Assembly (NCBI GenBank): GCA_022729615.1
Contig: DZAQ01000024.1
Coordinates: 1-15,287, forward strand
Source of the DNA: Sulfurovum sp.
GTDB taxonomy: Bacteria > Campylobacterota > Campylobacteria > Campylobacterales > Sulfurovaceae
Reading direction: 5' to 3'
Length of the DNA stretch: 15,287 nucleotides
Made by a program: the position numbers and the translations under genes. Of this stretch, positions 1 to 7,338 are shown piece by piece (the stretch's first letter is position 1; each line of letters begins with the position of its first letter). A model generated the notes under the pieces. It was not told the origin of the DNA and did no database searches. It was given only the letters and a program-made list of their open reading frames with translations.

Positions 1-1178
1 TAAAAAAAGTAAGATCTGTCTGATTGATAGACCGGTTCGATGGTAAAATAGGTCAAGATCACAAAAGCGATGATGAAAAAGAGAAGCCGTACAAAATTGC
101 TGATTTTTGGCTGGGTGAAAATCCTATAGAAGTATTTCACATGCAGAAGATGAAAGACAACCAAGCTTATAAGAGCCAAGATCCCATAGCTTTTGCCTAT
201 ATCTATCCAGAAGTTGTGCGCGTAGGTGTATTGTCCCCAGATGATGATCTTCTCACCGCCGCCCCAAGGGTACTCGAAGGCGTAGCGCAAGCCGTCAAGC
301 CACCAGCCGTATCTAGGATCCGTCAATCCTCTGACGAATATCCTCTTCATGGCAAGCGAGTCGGCTGTGAGATAGTAGCCGACAAAGAGTACAAAAATCA
401 CACCGGCGATGAAGGAGAGCGCCCAGTAGATATTGTGTTTTTTGAGTATCGCGAGCACAATTTTCGCGACCATAAATAGAGTAATGATGAGGAGTGCGTA
501 GATGGTAATTCTTCTGCCCATTTCTGTCGCCAAATAGAGCGAGAATGTCCCGAATGCTCCTATCATCAAGAGTTCAAAAGCGGTGAATCTCCTCTCCAGA
601 AATGCTTTGAAATTGAATATCAAGAGCGGCAATATGACTGCGGTTGTGGAGAGAAAATAGGCGATTATCGATGAGAGCAGTTTGCCCTCATGGATAAATT
701 CGCCATCCCGTTTATAATAGACCTGCATCCCCCAAGTTTTGAGAGGGTTGTCTTGCGGCAGGGCAAAATAGCTATAGAGGATCGCTAAGTTGTATGCGAA
801 GAAAAAAGCATAGAGCAGATAGAGGAGTCTTCTCTCATCAAGCAGATCGCCGGGTGCAAGACCCCTGAGGCTTGCTCCAACCATATAGACGACAAATACC
901 ATGATCGCCTCTTGAAGCACTGCTGTCATGCTGCCGGCGCCTGAGAGAGTATCAAAATCCCTATAGATCATACCGCCATAGAGTGCAAAGATAAAGAGGA
1001 GCAAAACGCCCGCTTCTGGTGTAAAGATCTTTTTCCGATCGATCAAAAAGAGAGAGAGGAAGATGAAAGGAAGCCAGTGGTTGACCAATAGCTGTGATCC
1101 GAGCAGAAACAAAAAGAGTGTGGCAAGCGGAAGATAGAGCTTGTCGGATATTGAAAAGAGCTTAAAATCAAGGAGCAT
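1..1178 (-). CDS. O-antigen ligase / polymerase family membrane protein, partial (3' end outside window)
   Basis: An open frame begins at ATG 1178 and runs without a stop for 392 codons to the left edge, so the C-terminus is missing; the last two bases seen are TA. The translation is strongly hydrophobic with many membrane segments. A membrane-adjacent arginine motif (EMGRR, residues 219-223) is followed by a large, probably periplasmic loop containing YGWWLDGLRYAFEYPWGGG (290-308) and TYAHNFWIDIGKSYGI (318-333). The His-Asn of this loop and the following Gly-Ile are typical of the Wzy_C/O-antigen ligase superfamily. The family joins undecaprenyl-linked glycans to lipid A core (WaaL), to protein, or polymerises O-units (Wzy). 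Because another Wzy candidate lies at 8464-9738, I infer a ligase, but a second polymerase or protein O-oligosaccharyltransferase is possible. AGGA lies 8 nt before ATG, and the gene starts 10 nt after the wzz stop. Confidence 0.85.
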   Translation of the reverse strand, partial: MLLDFKLFSISDKLYLPLATLFLFLLGSQLLVNHWLPFIFLSLFLIDRKKIFTPEAGVLLLFIFALYGGMIYRDFDTLSGAGSMTAVLQEAIMVFVVYMVGASLRGLAPGDLLDERRLLYLLYAFFFAYNLAILYSYFALPQDNPLKTWGMQVYYKRDGEFIHEGKLLSSIIAYFLSTTAVILPLLIFNFKAFLERRFTAFELLMIGAFGTFSLYLATEMGRRITIYALLIITLFMVAKIVLAILKKHNIYWALSFIAGVIFVLFVGYYLTADSLAMKRIFVRGLTDPRYGWWLDGLRYAFEYPWGGGEKIIIWGQYTYAHNFWIDIGKSYGILALISLVVFHLLHVKYFYRIFTQPKISNFVRLLFFIIAFVILTYFTIEPVYQSDRSYFF

Positions 1179-1188
1179 ATCGGGATTC

Positions 1189-2058
1189 CTACTTCTCTTG
1201 AGCGGCTTGACTCTCGGGATTTCGCATACTTGCCAAAAATTCCAAAAGAAGCGCTAGGAAAATCGAAAAAATCAATCCCGAGAGAAAATTTGTAATGATT
1301 ATGAGTCTTTTATTGGGGGCAACAGGCTTCTGTGTTTTTTCGATCTCCCCTATCATGTGCGAAGGTTTCATATTTGCCGGCGATATGGAGAGCGCAAGCG
1401 CTTCTTCTCTCTCCTTGAGCGTCCAAAGATGGTCATTGAGACTTTGAAGTACGGCTTGTTTTTCTCCGGCTTGAAAGAGATCGGATTCTAGTGCCGATGG
1501 GTCATCGCTCTTTTTTGCGGAGAGAATATTTGCCTTAGACTCGGCAAGCTCTTTGGCGCTCAGTGTGATATTTTCGTTTGTAGTGTTGATCTCTTCTTGG
1601 AGCGATTTGATGCGCGATAATTGGATATTTTTGTAGTCATCAAATTGCTTTTTGAGATTTGAGTCCATCTCGCCGAGGATACTTTTGGCGTATTGGACTC
1701 CCTCATCATTGCTGTTTGCAAGAATTGTAAAAAGAAGCAGGGAGGTCTCTTTCTTGGCAGTGATGGATTTGACATAAGGGAGTTTTTTGCCGGTGCTTTT
1801 GCCGCCGACTCTGTAGAGATAGGAGAGTTTCTCTTTGAGGGTATCGATATTTTCGATAGGTTTTTCACCTATCTGACCTGCTTCTACCATAAATTTGAGT
1901 GCATAAACGGGTTTTGCGAGGAGATAGGCATAGAGCGCTGAAAGTGCGGTGACAAGCAGAGTGAGTGCAAAAATGAGTTTTACCCTCTTTTTGAGTATCG
2001 CAAAAATGACTCTAAGATCAATGATATCATCTTGTATTTGGCGTATCTCTTGACTCAT
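1189..2058 (-). CDS. wzz: Wzz-type polysaccharide chain-length regulator
   Basis: This 289-residue protein has the polysaccharide co-polymerase layout. A short cytoplasmic N-terminus contains DDIIDLRVIFAILKKR (about residues 10-25). A membrane helix follows at about 27-47, then a long charged periplasmic region rich in helix and coiled-coil sequence (about 130-235). A proline motif KPVAP (244-248) precedes the second membrane helix (about 252-273) and a short polar tail. Wzz proteins set the modal number of repeat units added by Wzy. There is no C-terminal kinase domain, so it is not a full-length BY-kinase of the capsule type. It is at the short end for Wzz. The start is ATG with GAGG 7 nt upstream. 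It lies 49 nt after the pglF stop, one of only two real gaps in the cluster; that gap holds a promoter candidate. Confidence 0.87.
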   Translation of the reverse strand: MSQEIRQIQDDIIDLRVIFAILKKRVKLIFALTLLVTALSALYAYLLAKPVYALKFMVEAGQIGEKPIENIDTLKEKLSYLYRVGGKSTGKKLPYVKSITAKKETSLLLFTILANSNDEGVQYAKSILGEMDSNLKKQFDDYKNIQLSRIKSLQEEINTTNENITLSAKELAESKANILSAKKSDDPSALESDLFQAGEKQAVLQSLNDHLWTLKEREEALALSISPANMKPSHMIGEIEKTQKPVAPNKRLIIITNFLSGLIFSIFLALLLEFLASMRNPESQAAQEK

Positions 2059-2090
2059 TCTATTGCCTCTTTTGGTGTATAGTAAACTAG

Positions 2091-2099
2091 ATTATACCA
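2091..2099 (-). promoter_or_regulatory. Candidate internal promoter (extended -10) before wzz
   Basis: On the minus strand the pglF-wzz gap reads TGG followed by a perfect TATAAT (TATAAT at 2096-2091), matching the extended -10 form TGnTATAAT. No convincing -35 hexamer is visible 16-18 nt upstream, which an extended -10 can tolerate. Transcription would start near 2084, about 26 nt before the wzz ATG, with the GAGG ribosome site inside the leader. This could transcribe wzz and the ligase-family gene apart from the long operon. It is a sequence match only. Confidence 0.5.
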
Positions 2100-2107
2100 T
2101 CCTAGAC

Positions 2108-3841
2108 TTAGCTATTGAGCGTGTGGTGAAATTCGGGGACTATCTCTTTGAGCTTGTCAAGCGGATTTTTATCTCTGAGGAGTGCGTCAATGTCGCCGTT
2201 GAGTTTGTCGATCGGGTAGGGCGTAGGCGCTGCGATGGTGATCGAATCATACTCGGTCGCCTTTTCACTCCCGTCGATGAGGAGCTCTTCGTAGAGTTTT
2301 TCTCCGGGTCTCAGACCGCTGAATTCTATCTCGATCCCCTCTTGACCGCTGAGCTCTATCATTTTTTGGGCAAGGTCCACGATCCTGACCGGTTCGCCCA
2401 TATTGAGGATGAAAATCTCACCGCCCTTGCCTATGGCGCCTGCTTGGAGCACAAGTTCGCACGCTTCGGGTATCAGCATAAAATAGCGAGTGATATCGGG
2501 GTGGGTGACGGTGATATTTTCGCCCTTTTGTATCTGGCTTTGAAATTTCGGTATCACAGAACCGCTGCTTCCTAGGACATTGCCAAATCGTACAGCCACG
2601 ATCTCTGTCTTTTTGGGATCGACATTTTGGGCGTAGAGTTCGCAGATTCTCTTGGTAGTACCCATGACATTGGTGGGACGAACAGCTTTGTCTGTACTGA
2701 TAAGGATGAACTTTTCGACACCATTTTCTATGGCGGTATCAATGCAGTTCTTGGTGCCGATGACATTGTTGAGGATCGCCTCTTCGATATTGGCTTCGAC
2801 CATCGGGACATGCTTGTACGCCGCAGCATGGACGACCACTTGCGGTTTGTGCATTTCAAATGTTTTTTGAAGCTGTGGTCTATTGACAACGCTTTGCATC
2901 ACGCAGACGATATCTGCTTTTTTGCCAATCTCTTGCTCGATCTGATAGAGGTTGTATTCGCTATGGTCGATCAAAATCAGTTTTTTGGCGCCAAATTTGA
3001 CACATTGCCGCACGATCTCACTGCCGATACTTCCGCCCGCTCCGGTGATAAGTATCGTTTTTTCTTTGATGAAGGAGGAGATGAGCTTCTTGTCGAGATC
3101 TTGCGGATGGCGGGCAAGGAGATCTGCGACAGAGATCTCTTTGAGCTGTGCCGAGAAGGGCTGCTCTCTGAGGATCGTGTTGATAGAGGGGAGGATCTGA
3201 ATCTTGTGAAAATACCCATGGAGCTCTTCATAAATATCTTTGATGTGCAAAGAGCGAGCGGATGGCATCGCTATGACTAACAGATCATATTTTTGGCCAG
3301 TAAGTCTCTTCTTTAGCCTCTCTTTGGAGATGATGCGGACCGTATCTATGTTTCTGTTGTGCAGATCGGAGGCATCATCGATGAAGTACATGAGTTTGTA
3401 TTCGCTGTTTCTAAACTCCTCTTGGAGCTTGAGTCCCGCCTTTCCGGCACCGTAAATGACGACACTTTTGGTCTTCTCGACACTATTTTGGTTGCGGTAG
3501 TAGTAGTAGCCATACATCAAAAGATTGATCATAAAAAGATAGACGAAGAGTTCACCGATCAAAATAGTCGGTTCAATTTGAGTGAATAAAATCGGCATAT
3601 AGATCGCAAACGCTGCGAGATAGACGATACTTTTGGTGAGAAATGTCTTTTGTGTGGCTTTGCTCCAAGAGAGTGAGTAGTCGCGAAATATAAAAGTGGA
3701 GGCGATGAGGCGCACAAGAATCACTCCGGCAAATACAATAATTGGTATTTTGACTCCGAATATCCAGCCGCTCAAAGAGAGTGTCAGCAGGCTCAGGATG
3801 ACGATGACAAGATAGTTGAGGAGTCGTTTGCTGATATTCAT
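2108..3841 (-). CDS. pglF: UDP-GlcNAc 4,6-dehydratase, PglF/WbpM type, membrane-anchored
   Basis: The 577-residue protein has about four N-terminal membrane helices (roughly residues 7-112). A CoA-binding-like Rossmann domain follows with VVIYGAGKAG (127-136), then a catalytic SDR domain with NAD-binding GAGGSIG (267-273). The active-site signature is STDK (382-385) with MGTTK (393-397), where Met replaces the usual SDR Tyr of YxxxK, as in PglF, WbpM and FlaA1. The family removes water from UDP-GlcNAc to give the UDP-4-keto-6-deoxy sugar, the first step to diacetylbacillosamine. Length is close to Campylobacter PglF (about 590). It follows pglE with no gap (TAAATG), and the pglC-D-E-F order supports PglF over WbpM, whose product would be used by a ketoreductase; none is seen here. 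No strong Shine-Dalgarno is visible, so translation is probably coupled to pglE. Confidence 0.93.
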   Translation of the reverse strand: MNISKRLLNYLVIVILSLLTLSLSGWIFGVKIPIIVFAGVILVRLIASTFIFRDYSLSWSKATQKTFLTKSIVYLAAFAIYMPILFTQIEPTILIGELFVYLFMINLLMYGYYYYRNQNSVEKTKSVVIYGAGKAGLKLQEEFRNSEYKLMYFIDDASDLHNRNIDTVRIISKERLKKRLTGQKYDLLVIAMPSARSLHIKDIYEELHGYFHKIQILPSINTILREQPFSAQLKEISVADLLARHPQDLDKKLISSFIKEKTILITGAGGSIGSEIVRQCVKFGAKKLILIDHSEYNLYQIEQEIGKKADIVCVMQSVVNRPQLQKTFEMHKPQVVVHAAAYKHVPMVEANIEEAILNNVIGTKNCIDTAIENGVEKFILISTDKAVRPTNVMGTTKRICELYAQNVDPKKTEIVAVRFGNVLGSSGSVIPKFQSQIQKGENITVTHPDITRYFMLIPEACELVLQAGAIGKGGEIFILNMGEPVRIVDLAQKMIELSGQEGIEIEFSGLRPGEKLYEELLIDGSEKATEYDSITIAAPTPYPIDKLNGDIDALLRDKNPLDKLKEIVPEFHHTLNS

Positions 3842-4945
3842 TTAGATATTTTCGAGGATAATGGTCGAGATTTGTTTGACATCCTCTTTGGTCATGGTCG
3901 TGCTGCTCGCGACACAGAGTCCTTTTTGGAAGAGCTCTTCGCTTGTGCCGTCAACGAGACGCTTTGAATTTTCAAAGAGTTTTTGCATATGCATCGGCTT
4001 CCAAAGCGGTCTGCTTTCGACATTTGCCTCTTCGAGCGCTCCCATGATGACGCTATGGTCGGCATGGGCAAAAGTCATCGCGGTAAGCCACCTGTTTCCC
4101 CTGCTGTCGGGGAGTTCGGGCATAAACTCTATCTCGTCATTGTCGCCCAAAAACTCTCTATACCACTCAAAGATCTCTCTCTTTTTGGCAACCCGCTCTT
4201 CGATGACCTCCATCTGACCGACACCGATAGCGGCAAGGACATTGCTCATGCGGTAGTTGTATCCATACTCCAAATGCTCATAATGGATAAAAGGCTCCTT
4301 TGCCTGCGTGCTATAAAATTTGGCTTTCTCGATCCAATCACGATCGCCTGAAACCAGCATCCCGCCGCCGGAGGTGGTGAGAATCTTGTTGCCGTTGAAG
4401 CTATAGATGCCAAAGTCTCCAAAAGTGCCTGTGTGCTTGCCGTCAAAAGTCGCCCCCAACGATTCAGCGGCATCCTCTATGAGATAGACTCCGTGAAGCC
4501 TGCAAATATCCGCTATCTTTTGAATATCTGCGCTCATGCCGTAGAGATGCGTGACTATCAAGGCTTTTGGTCTCTTTTCGCATTCGCATAAATATTTATT
4601 GAGCAGCTTTGGGGAGAGATTCCAGCTCTCCTTGTCGCTATCTATAAAAACCGGATTTGCTCCTTGGTAGAGGATGGCATTGACGGAGCCGATAAAGGTA
4701 AATGTTGAAGCGAGCACATCATCTCCCGCGCCGATACCAAGAACCCGCAGAGCCAGATGGATAGCGGCAGTACCGCTGGTGACAGCGAGAGCATTTGGCG
4801 CGCCTGTGTAATTTTTGATACTCTCTTCAAATTTGTTGACATACTCGCCAAGGGGCGCTATATAGTTGCTTTCAAATACTTTTTCGATATATTTGAGTTC
4901 ATTTCCGCTCATATGCGGAGCGCTCAAAAAGATTCGTTTATTCAT
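3842..4945 (-). CDS. pglE: UDP-4-amino-sugar aminotransferase, PglE type (DegT/DnrJ/EryC1)
   Basis: A 367-residue PLP-dependent sugar aminotransferase of the usual family length. Visible features are the phosphate-binding SGTAAIHLAL (57-66), the EDAAE motif with Asp158 expected to contact the PLP ring nitrogen, and SFNGNKILTTSGGG (182-195), where Lys187 is the predicted Schiff-base lysine. The C-terminal region contains RPLWKPMH. PglE uses glutamate to aminate C4 of the PglF 4-keto product, giving UDP-4-amino-4,6-dideoxy-GlcNAc for PglD. Placement between pglD and pglF, in the same order as the Campylobacter pgl locus, supports this role. A related enzyme could place the C4 amine axially (galacto) instead, giving a FucNAc4N-type sugar; sequence alone cannot exclude that. 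ATG overlaps the pglD stop by one base (TAATG), with GAGG 10 nt upstream. Confidence 0.92.
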   Translation of the reverse strand: MNKRIFLSAPHMSGNELKYIEKVFESNYIAPLGEYVNKFEESIKNYTGAPNALAVTSGTAAIHLALRVLGIGAGDDVLASTFTFIGSVNAILYQGANPVFIDSDKESWNLSPKLLNKYLCECEKRPKALIVTHLYGMSADIQKIADICRLHGVYLIEDAAESLGATFDGKHTGTFGDFGIYSFNGNKILTTSGGGMLVSGDRDWIEKAKFYSTQAKEPFIHYEHLEYGYNYRMSNVLAAIGVGQMEVIEERVAKKREIFEWYREFLGDNDEIEFMPELPDSRGNRWLTAMTFAHADHSVIMGALEEANVESRPLWKPMHMQKLFENSKRLVDGTSEELFQKGLCVASSTTMTKEDVKQISTIILENI

Positions 4946-5541
4946 TATATTATATCCTCAATCTCTCTGCATGGATTTCCGTATGCCTTTTTGCAAGAAC
5001 CAATATCTCTCACGATGGTTGAGCCGGCACCGATGATGGAATTTTCTCCTATAATTATACCCTGAATTATACTAGAACCTATGCCGATATGGGTACGTTT
5101 TCCTATTTTTACGGCTCCAGCCAGAGCCGCATTGGGTGAAATATGGGCAAATTCGCCTATGACGCACTCATGCTCGATGATGCAGCCGGTATTGAGGATA
5201 ACCCCATCGCCTATCACTGCTTTTGCATTCACCGTTACATTGGGCATCACGACAGTGCCTTCGCCGATAGCCGCGCTTGGAGAAATGACCGCGCTTGGGT
5301 GTATCAGAGTTGCGATTTGAAAACCGCTCTCTTTGACTTTGTCAAAAAGTTTGGCTCTGACAGAGTTGACTCCTACTCCTAGGGCTATAGGGATGTCACG
5401 ATTTTTTTTGATCTCTTCAAAGCAAAGATAGGGATTCTCTCCGTCATCGATGAAGACAATATCACTGTAGCCGCAAGCCGCTGCAATTTCAGCCACCACC
5501 AGCCCATGCCCGCTCGCACCGTAAATATATATCGATTTCAC
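4945..5541 (-). CDS. pglD: UDP-4-amino-sugar N-acetyltransferase, PglD type
   Basis: This 198-residue protein matches the length of Campylobacter PglD (about 195). The N-terminal nucleotide-sugar-binding domain begins with a Rossmann-like YIYGASGHG motif (5-13). From about residue 80 a left-handed beta-helix of hexapeptide repeats follows (for example ISPSAAIGEGTVV and IGENSIIGAGS). His124 in IIEHE fits the catalytic histidine known in PglD, and His133 lies close by. The enzyme acetylates the C4 amine of the PglE product with acetyl-CoA, giving UDP-N,N'-diacetylbacillosamine. The start is GTG, forming a GTGA overlap with the pglC stop, and GAGGG lies 8 nt upstream. A NeuD-like or perosamine acetyltransferase is a structural alternative, but pglC, pglE and pglF on either side favour PglD. 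Confidence 0.92.
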   Translation of the reverse strand: MKSIYIYGASGHGLVVAEIAAACGYSDIVFIDDGENPYLCFEEIKKNRDIPIALGVGVNSVRAKLFDKVKESGFQIATLIHPSAVISPSAAIGEGTVVMPNVTVNAKAVIGDGVILNTGCIIEHECVIGEFAHISPNAALAGAVKIGKRTHIGIGSSIIQGIIIGENSIIGAGSTIVRDIGSCKKAYGNPCREIEDII

Positions 5542-6134
5542 TCTTTCGACCCTCTGAATTTCTCCATCGTAGCGCTTGTGCTTGAGCTGATATCGCTTCG
5601 GTGTATGACCTTGAGAAATGTCATCCAGAGTATCTTTATATCAAGCCAAAAGGATTGATGCTCCACATACCAGAGATCATACTCGAATTTCTGCTCCCAC
5701 GATATCGCATTTCTCCCATTGACTTGCGCCCAGCCCGTGATGCCTGGCTTGAGATCGTGGCGCTTTTTTTGTCTTTCGTTGTAAAGCGGCAGATACTCGA
5801 TCAAGAGGGGTCTGGGACCCACAAAACTCATCTCGCCTCTTAGTACATTGAAAAGCTGCGGGAGCTCATCGAGGCTCGTGCTTCGGATAAATTTCCCTAC
5901 GCCAATCAGCCTCTGTTCATCGGGCAGAAGTGCGCCTTCGCTATCTCGCTCGTTGGTCATAGTGCGAAATTTATAGATACCGAATATTTTGCCGTGCAAG
6001 CCGGGTCTTTGCTGCTTGAAGAGGATGGGCTGCCCCATTTTCCATAAAATCAGCAAGCTGACCACGATATAGATCGGTGAAAACAGCACTATCAAGCAGA
6101 GTGCCAGGATGGTATCAAAGAGTCTTTTAGCCAT
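5538..6134 (-). CDS. pglC: Phosphoglycosyl transferase, PglC type (initiating enzyme)
   Basis: The 198-residue protein is a minimal monotopic phosphoglycosyl transferase (bacterial sugar transferase family), with no large N-terminal domain of the WbaP type. An N-terminal hydrophobic segment (about 7-31) is broken by Ser19-Pro20, as in the re-entrant membrane helix of PglC. Further motifs are KFRTM (55-59), the catalytic Asp89-Glu90 dyad in TSLDELPQL, SFVGPRPLL and GITGWAQVNGRN. The family transfers a phospho-sugar from UDP-sugar to undecaprenyl phosphate on the inner membrane. With pglD, pglE and pglF beside it, UDP-diNAcBac is the likely donor, making this the first step of the lipid-linked unit. 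The start is ATG, and it overlaps the preceding glycosyltransferase by 8 nt. The serine-rich C-terminal tail looks variable. Confidence 0.93.
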   Translation of the reverse strand: MAKRLFDTILALCLIVLFSPIYIVVSLLILWKMGQPILFKQQRPGLHGKIFGIYKFRTMTNERDSEGALLPDEQRLIGVGKFIRSTSLDELPQLFNVLRGEMSFVGPRPLLIEYLPLYNERQKKRHDLKPGITGWAQVNGRNAISWEQKFEYDLWYVEHQSFWLDIKILWMTFLKVIHRSDISSSTSATMEKFRGSKE

Positions 6135-7338
6135 TTTTATTATCTATCTCCTCTCTCAGGATTTTTTCAAGTCTGCCTGCTAGTAACTCAATAGAGTAGT
6201 TCTCTTCGGCATATTTTCGTATCTTTCTTCCTATCTCGAGGCGCTCCTCTTGAGGCAGATTGTAAACTTCCAAGATGGTTTTTGCCAGCAGACCGCTATC
6301 GTCTGGCTTGATGGTGAAGCCGGCATCGGCATCTTTGATGGGGTTGTTTTGGGCATCTCCTGCGAAAATGATCACTCTGCCGGCAGCCATATAGTCGAAG
6401 AGTTTGTTGAGGCTGATGCCATATTTGTACAGCGGGGAGTCTTTGAGGCTCAAAAAGAGAACATCACTCTGTATGAGGATTTGAGCGACCTCTGTTTTGG
6501 GTACGGAAGCTTCGATAGAGATATTTGAGAGGGAATGGTGCGCTACAAGATTTTTGAGCCTCTCTTTTTCTGCCCCGTCTCCTATGATTCTAAAAATTAT
6601 ATTTGTATGAGCGCGTAATTTTTGAGCCGCTTCGATGAGGAGTTCCATGTTGTTTGCCACGCCGATCGAACCGGTATAGGTTACGGTAAGCGTATCCTTC
6701 TTCTCTTTGGGGATATAGGGGATGGTAGAGAGGTCGATTCCGTTGGATATCCATGTGATTTTTTCTCGCGGCACATAGTTGGCGATATAGTTATGCGCAT
6801 ACGGTAGAGTCGTAATGATTGTGTCGGCCTTGCGATAGAGGTATCTCTCAAGCCATCCGAGCAGAAGGATAAATGGGTGCCATTTGGAGATACCCATATC
6901 GATCAGCGTCTGAGGCCAGAGGTCGCGCACCTCCATCACAAATGGAGTATGGCAGCGTTTTGAGAGTCTATAGGCAGCCCAGACCGCAAAGAGATGCACC
7001 GAGGAGCCGATGATGATATCGGGTTTTTCCAGGCGCAAAGCAGGGATATACTTCATCACCCTATAGGTGTAGCTGAGCATGCTCTTGACCCTGCTTGCTC
7101 CGTTTCCGAAATAGGGCGGAGTTTTGATCCAGACAAGATCAACTCCGTTATATGACTCCTGAAGATACTCTTTGTCACCATATGTCCGCATCTCTTTATA
7201 TTTGGAGTAGTGAAAACTTGAGGCTATGACGGTTACCTTGTGACCTCTTTTTGTAAGTACTTTCGCGAAATCATAGTGTCTAGTCCCCCCGCCCATATCC
7301 GGAGTGAGCGCGTGGTGGTTGAGTATCCAGATATTCAA
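6127..7338 (-). CDS. Family 4 (GT-B) glycosyltransferase, WbuB-like
   Basis: A 403-residue GT-B glycosyltransferase with no membrane anchor. The N-terminal domain carries MGGGTRHYDFAK (15-26), and EVRDLWPQ (136-143) is a hallmark of the WbuB-like GT4 branch. The C-terminal nucleotide-binding half shows YTGSIG (221-226), IIGDG (251-255) and the donor-site segment GISLNKLFDYMAAG (307-320). It should add one sugar to the lipid-linked intermediate on the cytoplasmic face, but donor and linkage cannot be read from sequence. Known relatives often handle N-acetylated deoxy or hexosamine sugars. The start is TTG, not ATG: GGAG lies 8 nt upstream, no in-frame ATG precedes it, and the resulting N-terminus fits the family. 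Its TTGA junction overlaps the stop of the preceding glycosyltransferase by 4 nt. It may act directly on PglC's product, being adjacent to pglC (inference). Confidence 0.9.
   Translation of the reverse strand: MNIWILNHHALTPDMGGGTRHYDFAKVLTKRGHKVTVIASSFHYSKYKEMRTYGDKEYLQESYNGVDLVWIKTPPYFGNGASRVKSMLSYTYRVMKYIPALRLEKPDIIIGSSVHLFAVWAAYRLSKRCHTPFVMEVRDLWPQTLIDMGISKWHPFILLLGWLERYLYRKADTIITTLPYAHNYIANYVPREKITWISNGIDLSTIPYIPKEKKDTLTVTYTGSIGVANNMELLIEAAQKLRAHTNIIFRIIGDGAEKERLKNLVAHHSLSNISIEASVPKTEVAQILIQSDVLFLSLKDSPLYKYGISLNKLFDYMAAGRVIIFAGDAQNNPIKDADAGFTIKPDDSGLLAKTILEVYNLPQEERLEIGRKIRKYAEENYSIELLAGRLEKILREEIDNKNG

Noticed and set aside
24..479. Plus-strand 151-codon open frame
   Set aside because: It lies antisense within the continuous 392-codon minus-strand membrane-protein frame, has no recognisable domain, and its composition looks like a mirror of hydrophobic coding sequence.
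4944..4954. Two overlapping TATAAT matches before pglE
   Set aside because: They sit within 10 nt of the pglE ATG, so transcription would begin inside the gene. They look like an AT-rich gene junction, not a promoter.
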